Shown: in pieces, positions 27,401 to 39,400 of the stretch
Position numbering within the stretch: the first letter of the stretch is position 1
How the letters are laid out: each line of letters opens with the position of its first letter
Origin: Apostichopus japonicus
Lineage: Eukaryota; Echinodermata; Holothuroidea; Aspidochirotida; Stichopodidae
DNA: 64,000 bases
Direction of reading: 5' to 3'
NCBI RefSeq assembly: GCF_037975245.1
Contig: NC_092579.1
Coordinates: forward strand, 27,269,666-27,333,665
Notes under the pieces: model-generated
Seen by the model: only the letters and a program-made list of their open reading frames with translations
Databases searched by the model: none
Told to the model about the DNA's origin: nothing
Position numbers and translations under genes: made by a program

Positions 27401-30400
27401 ATTACAAACTTTTTTTGAGTCGCATGAAGTTGCAATAAGGATAGCCTTTGCGTTAGTTATAACAAACACAAAAAAAGTGAAGATTCAACAATCACAAAAA
27501 GGAAAAAAAAAAAAAAGAGAAAAGAAAAAAAAACGTTTCAAAAGTTAGAGCGCATGAAGGGACAGGTAGGAGGAGTTGATTAACAGTGTTAGGGCACTTC
27601 ACGTCCATGACTCACACACGTGTTAGTAAATAATGGTGACAACGGAGTTGCGCTGCCAATTTCGGCATGCCGTGTTAATCACATTGAATTAAAATTGTTT
27701 ACACATACCGAGGAAACTCGGAGAAAGCCAAAGTAGAAAAAATTTACAAACGATTTCGGTGACTAACCCCCGAAGACCAAAGCCTTACACGGATGAGTAA
27801 TGACGGAGCAGATCCCGATTCATAGACCATTTACCGTCCGTTGCGGGTGTTCCACGCGCCTGTCCGGCCAGGAACTTGTTTACGTGACGTCCTTATGACG
27901 ACATCCATCAAAAATCGTCTGCGCGCATGATTTAACAATTCTCAAATTTCAAATGTTTCAGACCAGCTCTCTCTTTTTTTATCTCCTTTGTTTTCTCACT
28001 GTTAAATACTGGAGAGAGACGACCAGGAAGCATGAGAAACTCGGACAATCTTAATTTGAACAGTGGCAAGTGTTGATTAGGGTTGACAGACTGATATATA
28101 TGGTAGTATATTTTTAAGGGGTGCACCCAGAGGGGGCTAACGCAATGTCTCTACAGACTCATCTTGATTTTTCCTCTCTTAAACCTTGAACGTGTTTCCC
28201 ACTGATGAATTTACGATCAACAAGTCGAGAACATGAAATTCTGATAGCTTTAACGGCATCACCTTGGCTCAAACGTTTTGAGTTGCGAGAAAGTTTCTGC
28301 TCACCTTTAACAGTTAGATATACTAATTTTATTTCATCTGATTTTAATTTATGAGTATTTTTAATTCAACTTGTGAACGTAGCAGTCCACTCACGATTTC
28401 TATGTTATCTTTCCTGCCTGTAAGACAATAACCTGATACATAGACGTTTTAATATGAATCCCCCAAAAGATTCAATTCAGTCAAACCCCCCCTACTTCCC
28501 CCAGCCATACAAAAGAAATGAACTTGTCTACCCTTGATCATTGCTCAAGCTGTATAGTGAGACTTTTAATTCTCTCCAGCATTTTGCTCTCACCAATTTT
28601 TTTTTCTCTGCATGGTCCTTGTAATTTTCTCAGCAAACCCCCCCCCCATCCTCCTACCTACCCCCAAAAGAATAAAAACGTTCCATTGATCTTTTCTTGT
28701 TGCAATAAAAATATCTTCTTTGATCTGAGAATCTGACAAAGAAAGGCGTTTAATGTGGCCCTCTTCATCATGGTTGCTAGATTCCGATGAGTTTCCCTGT
28801 CTTACAGTAATGCTACTATTTCTGGTCACTCGTATCCTTTAATTATCACCATTAATTACCACCAGCCTATCAGGATAAATTCATACATTAAAAACGTCCT
28901 ATTTTCTAATGCATTGACAAGCAACAGTTGTGGCAAAATGCACTGCCTCCCCGACATAGCATAATTTGAAACCATTTGAATTTTTGGCCTCTATATCTCT
29001 CTTTGTTTTATACTGTCTGAATCTAAATATATATAATCTACTGTAATATCCAGACCTGCTTTTTTTCTCCTTTAATTAAACCTAACAACAGTTATATAAA
29101 TGTTATTTCCCAACATTAGCACCACATAAACAGGGCCCTGTTTTTATTTGCTAAAAATACTCAGCCAAATGTCAATTTAAAGTTATCGCTGAAATTTCCG
29201 AGCTGCTCTTGAGAAGTATTTCTCGAAATCGTGCAACCGTCACTCAACTTCCAATTCATCAAAACCCTGGTCAGAATACGTTATCGCTTTCTAGGGACGC
29301 ATATCCGTGCATGCGCCTCTTTTTTATTCGAGAGGACGTTTTTCTTTCGCGGGCTAATGAGATATCCCCAACACATCTGACATGTGACGCCCCCTGATTA
29401 ACTTTCAAAATTGCCACCGATCTTTCGAATCAAATAAACGGGGAAATTGTCGGTTATTTGTCACTCTTGGATCTGTGTGTGTCTATAAACATTCATTCAT
29501 TGATGTAATTTGCATAATTTGGTGATCAAGACATTAATGGAAAGAGTGTTTCTTTGGCATATATCTCTCTCTCTCGCTCTCTCTATCTCGGGTCTTATAA
29601 AACTGGAATGAGTCACATCGCGTCTGTTTCATATTAACCGGCTACTGTCTTAAACCGGAGTGAATGTTATCATTACATATAGTTATTTTACTAAGGCCTT
29701 TTTTTTTTATTCTTTTTGCTCGCCACAAATGATATAGCATCACTCCGAAAAAAAAGGAGGGAATTTCTCTTTTTGTAAGATTGATTGACACGACAGTAAA
29801 AAGATCATTGCGATAAAAAAAAACACAAGTTCAATAAACAGGAAAGAAAAGAAGAAGAATAAAGACGGTGAATATTTTTTTCCCTACGAAAAAAAACGAA
29901 AAAAATGATAGCAATTATCCAGAGAAGAGAAAAGTGTTCATTTGATTTTCAGATATAACAAACACACCACACCACACCCCTTACCTGGAACTGAAAACAT
30001 TGTGAGAATATTGGGAAGTAAAATAAGATGTTATTAAAACAACGAAAGCTTTGTGTGATTTAACACAAACAGCTAGCCAAAAAAAAGAAAGAAAAAAAAG
30101 ATAAAGTATACTATATAAGACTGATATTAAAGTAAAGAAGAATTTGAGAATGAATTATGTTCCATCTTACGGGCTAACCCTTGCATCAATCATACGGGTA
30201 GCAGACTTGAGTTAAGTCACTCATTTTATCCAATAAACTTTGTTTGACAGTAACGTAAATAAGTCTACCAGCCGAGTCAAACCTTTACACATCCTTGCTG
30301 CTTACTAAGCCGATCGCTAATTTTTTTTTTTCTTCTTTTTTTCCCGCTGTACGCGTATAAAATACCGACCTCACTTTCGTCTCTAAAGGATGACTGGTTA

Positions 30401-33400
30401 GATTGCATCATATAAAAGTCTCTCTTAGTTATTTTTTTTTTGGGGGGGGGTTTCCTTTTTTTTTTTTCTTGTCTTTTTTGAAACATGGGCTACGGTAAAC
30501 ATTGATTAAAGCACTAAAAAGACAGCGGGAGAAATTAACCGATCATTTTTAACGGTTGAACATTAGACTAGTCGATGGCTCCACGGATAACGGTCGGTGC
30601 ATGAGAGGAGTTGACGTGACTGAAATAACAAAACCCTAATAAATATGGCTGACTGGCTGAGAAATGTCTGCTTATTCAAGCAGCAAGAGCAGAGCTTTGC
30701 CTGATATATAACTGTCAACTTCACCACAAGGGGTAGGGGGGGAGGGAGAGAGGGAGGGAGGGAGAGAGAGAGGGAGGGAGGGGGGCGTCATCGCACCGTG
30801 GATGAAACCCGAGAGAGCTACTGACAACTTTTGTGGCTCTCAGGTCATTAATTACATGGTAACCTTACACCATGAGAGAATATGGGGCATTTTAAAGCTG
30901 CCTTCTGAGTTTGGTTTTGATACAAAAAAAAATCTACGCCGTTTTGATACTAAACTCCCAGAAGCATATGCAGTCTACGTACTTAACCCGACCAGTCATG
31001 TTACATTTCAAATAGGGCAGAAGACTTTTCAAAGTTCTCAAATGCAATCTGCTTTTTTTGTTACATGTGAATATTATTAACTAGCATTTAACAAAAAGGA
31101 AATATGATTGAAGATTGAAATTTAAGAAATGACTATGCAAATGTCCGGTTTGATCGATGTGGGTTAGTTGTTTATGATGGTGACTCCACAGGTCTGGAGA
31201 TAAACGGTGGAGCCAATGAAAGCAGATACTAAACTGCTCTACAGCATAGCTTTATGACAAGGGGGTGTAGAATGGCTGGATGGATGACTAGGTCGAATAT
31301 CAAAGGGATCTTATCTCCATTACATTCAAATACAAAGGAGAATTTATGCCACTGGACGTGTTGCCATGGTAACTGAACATTGGATATGAACATTGGATAT
31401 GTTAGCAAGGCAACTGTACTGATACATCATAGAAATGAATACCTTCAATGTTGAACAAATAGAATGGTTAAATATTTTTTCATGAAGGGAGTGGGGAGGG
31501 GGATGCTTTTTTGTTTTTGCTTTCTTTAAAAGCACATGTTGATATTGCAAGGTTTTGTGTGGGGGAGGGGGGAGGCATTTTCAGATGCCAAAATCTCAAA
31601 CCATTTCAGTTTACTAGTTTTTCAATTTCAGATAATGAAGAAACAGTTGACAATTTGGAATGCTTCAGTTTTGCATGTGCAAAACTTTTATTACTAATAT
31701 GTCCGGTCACTGCAACTTTTAAGGTTGACTCATGGTAAATGGGCAACAATTAGTTTATACTTGTTACTGAATATTCAATTGGTGAGAAGGTCTAGGCGGT
31801 AACTTTCATGAAACTTTTATTAACTGCTGAAACTTTGCAGAAAAAAAAGCCCCAAAAAAAGCACCTTTAAGAAAATTTATCTTTATTAGACAGATTCTGT
31901 CGGTCTTCGTATTAAGTGTGCATTGTGAATAAGAAAGCACACACAGCCTTGCTGTGTTGGACCATCTTTAGGTTTTCAGTTAAAAGAAAAAAATGTTATA
32001 ATACAATCTTTATTTACGATGTACCACTTGAGTACCACTTGAGTACCCTTTACAAGTACCGCAGGGAGTAAATAAAATATTCCCTTTTGTTTCCTCTGGT
32101 GACTTGAATATGATCAAAAAAGTGTTTTGATGATATGAAAACTAACATACATGTACACAAACATTTGCAGACAGAAAATGGCAAATATGATAATCTGAGA
32201 AAAGAAATATCAAACATGAATATTCATGAGCAGGCAGCAGATTATAAGATATTCATACCACATGAGATCAGTATAATGAATGATTATATTTGAACAGCTG
32301 TCAGCTAGTGTGCAATACCTGCTATCAATGCCATGCAAACATTAGCGCATTCTTACTGTCAGAAATGCAACCCTCGTTAAAATGCATGTTCCAACACCCA
32401 CAGTAAGGGCTGGTAGAGATCTACAAAAGGCCACAATGAAATGATATGAAGGGGTTGTTGGGGAGGAAGGGGTAGGCGAGGGGAGAGGGGACAGAGAAGC
32501 ATATTGTCTAGAAATAGAGCAACTCATATTTCAGGGTTTATATAAATGTGGCAATTCATAACCATTGTCTCAATGAATATGGGGGGGGGGGGGGAGGTGG
32601 AAGGGTTGGTTAACAATTGATCGGGTGATAATTAGTCATTATGGATAGTTTATATAATCTGGAGTTAATTGGGCATTGTAATGAGCAAAGAATCAACCAA
32701 TTGCGAGACCAAATCTTTATGCTTTACCGGGACAAAATGGTTCAGAGTTTCAGTTGATATAGAACATATTGGTCCAATGTTTTATACCTTATGTTATCTG
32801 ACTGCTTCAATGTTATTTGTAAAGAGCATTTCGGGATACAAGATTGTTGAATTTCCACAAGTGACATGGAAAACTAAGGCTACAGGGTTTGGAGCACATT
32901 CTCGGAAAACCAACTTAGTAAATTATCCTTTTCTGATAGTCGGTGGAGCCTAAGGGCCATCAAAATGCAGTCCATTGGGTTTAATAGGTTTTCATAGACT
33001 AGTTAATTTATTAATGTTATTAATATTTAAATGAGCAAAAGAAGAAAATAGAAGAAGAAAGTCAGATGAAAAACCTTTTTTAGAATCCAAGAGTTAAAGG
33101 GGGATGTCTATAATGGAATGCCTGTTTTGTTTTATTTCCTCTTTAAATATTTATTTGTTTTATTTGTTATTGTTTTTTCTTGTTGGTGGGAAGGGCAGGG
33201 GAAAGGGGAAAGGATGAGGTAAAAAAAATTCTCCTTTATTGACTGATTTATTTAAACTCTGAAAAACAACAGACACAAACACAATAATGGCAACAACATA
33301 ATGCCTGTAATGGAAGACAAACATTTCGAACTGATTGACAAACGAAAAAACCAAGACAAATTTTTCAATTAATATGACTCAAACAGGTTCACAAATACAT

Positions 33401-36400
33401 CAGCACAGACATGATAGTGACATGGAGAAAGTGGACCATGAGATGACTGATGGACTGACAGAGATACAAACAGACAGACAGATCAACTAAATGACAAAGG
33501 ACAACAGGAATGGTGCTTTATAGATTTGCAACCAAAGGGGTCATGTGATATTTCCCCCAGTAGAATTCAGACCATGCTGTTATATCACATGCAACTGGTG
33601 GTGTTGGTAGTAGAGATTAATGTATTGTGGGGGGAGGGGGGGGGGAAGAAGGGAGAGTAAGGCAACCAAGTGTATCAATCATCATTCCAAATTGATCCTT
33701 TATTCTCTAAAAATAAACCCAGAATGCTGTATGCACAGAGCTACCAGCCAGACGTTTATAACTACAATGAGCATCGAAGTGTGCATATATAACACATATG
33801 TCTATGTGTATGTGTGTGTGCATATATATAGATATATTTATATAAGAAAATACCAAACACTAGACACATCAGCAACTCTGTATCGAAATTTACCTCGCCC
33901 GCCACCCCCCCCCCCCGGGAAACTCAGTATTCCTGAGTCAATGGGGTCCTGTGTCAATTTTGTTTTGATCTATTTTCAATCGGAATACATGTGGATCATC
34001 CTTTTATGATGTATATATCTATATATATATATATATATTTCTATCTATATATATGTATGTATATATATATATATATATATCTATATATTTAAATATAAAT
34101 ATATATATATAGATATATGTATGCATACATATATACATATTTATATACACACACACACGCAGACACACAGCGTATGTGTAGTTCTATCTCTGTGGGGCTG
34201 CGCTGGTATATGATCGTCTCGTGTGGATGGTCATGCTGTGTACAAGATTCCAAAATGGAAGACTGGTTCACTCACATTAACTGGGTTTTTTCCCCTTCTT
34301 TCTGGCAATGAAATATAAGACTCAACTCTACTGTACAGGTTTATATGTCTCTGCCACCGCACCATTTTAACATGTTGGGTACCATACTACTGAGCTAATT
34401 TAATCGACGTTTTGTTTCACTATTTTGACCGTGATTTATGTGAATTAACATGCCTAGCTAGGATGACCGCTTTAAAACTTACTTGGAATGACTGCATTAA
34501 TATAGTAATTCTAATAATTCACTTTTAAATTTACACTCTAAAGGAAAATCACATTAATGTAGTTTACTCTCAAGATACACATTGATAGAAAAGGATAACG
34601 TTTCCCTTTTTTTTTTCTATTGGGCATTTCTGTTGTCCGACCATGGAAGTACTTAAAAGGAATTAGATTTATAACTTGGGAGTGGAATAAATTGTCTGTC
34701 AAAGCCAAAAGAATGTCTAAAAGAAAATGTGCAGTGTAGAAGAAGTGCACAGAGAAAACAAAACAATTATCCCAAATTGCATTGTGTTGTTCATATAATG
34801 GTTACTGCAAGTGATTCTTACCCCACCTATACCCCCCCCCCCTTCCTAGCTGCTCACCCTACCCTCATGTATTACTGGTCTTTAACCCCTTTAAGTGTTA
34901 CATAGAGTAAAAGTGCCTTAGCTCTAGACAACAACATACAAATCCTTTTGAGACGACAGGACACTTTACGTGAGAGAAACAAAAGGAATGCAGTTACATG
35001 CAAATTAGGTGTTCATCTGGTTTTCCTTCATTATTATCTCCTTTTGTTTTCCACAAACATTGACTTTTTCAAACTCAGGGTGCATAGATATAAATTCAAG
35101 TATATACAATTCAATAAATTTAGGCATAGAAATAGTCAAGGCAGTACAAAAAATATCGAATGTGCCAGTCTTCCAGAGTTGGATAAATTGCATAAATATG
35201 TATAAATATTGCAAAGAAAAAATAAGTTTACAAAAGTTTCCAAAAATTCAGGAGTTCCATTCATTTCTCACATTTTGGGATTCCACTAAAAAAAAGTTTT
35301 TTTAATATTTTTTTAATGTTACTCACTTGCTGAATATTCCTTCGAGTCTTGACGTGGCGGAGCAAGATTAAAATTAAGAGGATGGTGGTTACTTAGGAGA
35401 GCTCGCTGTTCCACCGCTCTGTGAAACCACCCGCTGTATATTTATCAACCACCAGTAAGTACCCCACCCCTTCTTTGAATATGCAGAATGTGTGCGGTTA
35501 TTATGATGAACAGAGGAAACAAAAGCCGGTTTGTTGATATACACCCCCAAAAGGTACCACCGCTGAGCAGATACTTAAACCATTTTCAGTTCAGGGATAT
35601 TATATAGGGAACATTCAATGTCCCATCCCCTCCTAATGCCCAACCCAGTGTGGCAGCCCCTCGTTCTACCGTGATTGAACATTGTTTTACCCGTTTTTTT
35701 CCTTTGGATATTGAAAGCATGTAAGCTATGACAACAATGCGCAAGTTAAAACATGACGTTTTCTATGGATATGACAGATGAAACATTCATGAACAACATA
35801 CTGGTATGGAGGATGGGGACGAATTATGGGATGTTGGGGGGGAGAGGTGTTAGTGGTGGTCGCATGGGATAGGGGGATGGGTGGGGTTGGTCAGAAGAGG
35901 ATGGGCATGTTAACACAATGTTCAAGTATGACAAAGCATGAAAATGACATGATGGTTACTATGGTAACATGATAACTATGGTGACATGGTATATGAATCC
36001 TGCTGATAGAATATTTCCTTTATGATCAAAAAGATAATAAAGAATGGATCAACTTTGTTTTGGATAGGTAATGTAGAGATGAAATGAAAAAAAAACAAGA
36101 TAACTTTAATCCCACCCCCTTTTTTTGTGGTATTTTGTTTTGACTATTTATAGAGATGATCGGGTTTCAAGGCTTTAGCTATACTTACCTTATAAACAAT
36201 AAAAAAAAAAACACTAGGAGTATTAAAAGACTATATAGTAAACAAAAATTAATCAATCTTTTTACATTTAAATCTTAAAAAGAGCAAATATTTCATCTAG
36301 CAAAAAAAAGTTCTACATTCATGCCATTATACAAATGTTTAGGTCAGCTTTCAGATATGGAAGATCTTACCCTAGCTAATACTTCATTTATAGCTAATTT

Positions 36401-39400
36401 TCACAATTGCGCACAAAAACTGATTTAAAGGTATCTTTGTCTTGTCAGATAAAATCCCAGAATTCCAAACCCATAAAATATCCAAGATGCAGAAGATTCA
36501 TCTTATCCACAATTTACTCGGAAAATTTTCTTGTTCTTTAAATGAATCATTTTTATGCAATGAGATGTCCAGATCTTGAGAACACACATCTCTTTGATAT
36601 AAAAAAAAAAAAAAACTTGAGCCACTGATGTTAGTTTCGTAGTTTCAGCATAGAAAAAAAAGGCCATTTCATCTCTGAACTTTGGTTTGAACCCGGTATG
36701 TATCCTTGATTTTCTACCCTCTAGCTCAACCCTCCCTCCCCGACACCCACCCTCCCCTCTATATGAAAGATGATGGGGGGTCACCCGGTTACTTACTAAA
36801 GTATGTCAGGTTGGCGCTAGCTGTCACCACTGCACCATTTGGTAAGCTGGCTTCACACACATAGATTCCTTGATCGGCCATGCTGGGGCTTCTGATCTGC
36901 AGTTTGAATAATTCGGACCCACCGCTACTGTAGTCTTCTCCGTTCCTCCGCCATGTGATCGCCAGGTCTGAAAAGGGTCTACGAGAGGATGAGACAAAGG
37001 ACGGAGATTGTACAATCATCATTCCATCCAGCTAACATTGAATATTTGTTGCATTGTGTACATCATAGAAAGCAAACAGGGGTGTATCCAGGATTTTCTG
37101 ACCCGGGGGGCGCGAATTACTATCTAAGCGGAGCGCCACCATCGGTTGGCGCGCAGCGTACAAGAAAATTTCTGGTTTTGATACCCCCTAGATCACCGGA
37201 AATGGCACTTCTCTGGCTTGAAAATGAGCAACCAGATGTACACTAAGAACCAAGTATTTCCAAATAGTTTATTTCCATCCATAACCTTTTTGAAGATTGT
37301 CAGCAGTCACAAATCACGTTCGACTCATCGCATGTCCTGTGGATCGTTGCTTTTGTAGGTGATTCTACGTCGCGGCACACAATACCTGTCAGCCCCACTT
37401 TTCAAGGTTTTCCCCATCTACATAAGACATTTCGTTGTTTACATTAGCATCCCGCGGTATACTGTGCATCTTTCACGGATCATACGGTACACGATTGCAT
37501 GCGATGTAATAACTGATGCTGGCTTATATAATACTGACATTAAAGTGGTGAACGCGCGCGAAGCGTGCGAAAAATTTTTGGTTATTTTTTCGGGCAAGTC
37601 GTTACAGCCCACAAATCCAATTGTGCTCCTATGCCCGTGACTTCACACATAGACAGTTTTGAGGCTGTTCATCCTGGAACGCCATTTTCATGCTCATTGA
37701 TATGATGTGATATCTGCTGTTTGCTTTACAAATTCGAGCAGGCGCGTAGCGAGGAATTTGCCAAGTGAGGAGCGAAGCCTGTAGGCAAACTATCTAAGCG
37801 TAGCGCCACCATGTGTTGGCGCGAAGCGTATACAAGAACATTTTTGACCGAAAATGCCTCCCAGATCGCTGGAAATGACACTTCCCCGGCCTTGTAAGTT
37901 GCATCTAAGCATTTTTTATTTTGAAATTACCAACGATATCATAAAAAAGTATGCTCAAGGGGGGGGGGGGCGGTCGCCCCCTTCCCGAAATGCGTCATGT
38001 TCCCCGACGACACGGTCGAGTTCGAGATCAGCCACAGTTGGTTTCATACCAGGTTTCATATACACAGGCGCGTAGCCAGGAATTTGCCAAGGGAGGGGCG
38101 AAACTGTAGATTCGGCATTGCAAACTATCTAAGCGTAGCACCACCATGATTGGCGCAAAGCTTACAAGAAAATTTTGGCTGAAAATGCCTCCCAGATCGC
38201 TGGAAATGGCACTTCCCACCTGGCGTGTAAGTTGCATCTTAGCATTTTCTCCTTTGAAAATAGTAGCGATATCATAAAAACATTAAATTTTTTTTTAAAA
38301 ATATGCTCAAGGGAGGGGCGGCTGCCCCCTTTCGCCCCCCCTGTACATATACATTAGTGAGAGAGGACAAAACGGAAACGTCAAAAATGGAGTTGACGAT
38401 GTTAGGGGTAGGGTTAGGCGCACGCCCCTTCCAAAATCCTTGATCAGTCACTGGCTACCCTGTGTATATAATAGGGATCAGCGCTGTAATGATGTCACTG
38501 TTCCTCTTTCTCTTCCCTGTGTCTTGGGGTTTTTCTTTTACTCCCTCCTTTTCTCTTTTTTTCTCTTTCTTCTTTTCCCTTCCTTCCTCTCCTCCTCTTT
38601 TTTCCCTTTTTTCTTCTCTTTTTTTTCTCTCCTCTTTTTCTTACCCAGGGGGCGCGCACCCCCAACGCCCCCCCCTGGATACGCGCCTGGCAAAGGACTG
38701 AGTGCTAAACTGAATGAATCATTTTTAAACCAAACTTTTGAAAATTTGGGGGCAAAAAAAAACGGTAAACAAGCTTCGCTAAAATCAACTTTAATCTTAG
38801 ATTAGAGATGCAGCGAGATGAAACATATTGACCTTTTTTTATTTTTTTTTATTAAGTTCAATTTCTGGTTTGTTCAATTTATGCAATTGGTCAAATCTAG
38901 TGACATTTCATTAGTATATAGAAGGGTTATTTAAAGGAACACAGGAGTGGGAGGGAGGGGAAATCGTCAACTATAGACATTGCTTTATAGAAGTAATATG
39001 CATTATTATCATCTCTCTTAGACTAATCTGACAACAACAACAAAAAAGTCACATCTTGACATTAATTCTTGTAAACCATAAATGTATGGTTTTGGGAAAA
39101 GGCATTGTTGCTACAAAATCTCCTCAAATGAAAGAAACACACCAGGTCTAAATCCGATAAGAATAAAATTTTAATGTAGGAAGACCCCAGAACACAAGTT
39201 AATAAATCATACCATCGTTTTTGCAAACAATTTTGCAAATTTTTCTTTAATACATTAAGAGCATTGAACTGTTATTCTTGAAACTTTCTGCTGCGCTGCT
39301 TGGAAGAGATTTATGAAACATCCAATGCTTTAGTGCTTTTCTATATAACCAAACAATTATCTCCTTTTGCCAAAATAAAAAAAAATAAAAATGTGGGGAG

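Larger units (their letters stand above)
26403..36796 (-). other. sdk large intron (Ig3/Ig4), 10.4 kb
   Basis: Phase 1 intron with no accepted exon. It holds a 34-bp duplication (26620-26687), a CpG-rich patch (27600-27930), A/T runs, a polypurine G-rich tract (30728-30785), a TA-rich microsatellite (34009-34170) and a weak candidate exon (35327-35433). Confidence 0.65.

Noticed and set aside
36797-36967. Ig3 exon starting at the stronger-looking acceptor ttttcag/ACCTGG
   Set aside because: It gives phase 1 entry, incompatible with the phase 2 donor of the upstream Ig3 exon; the acceptor at 36978 restores CIVNG-R-PFSD.
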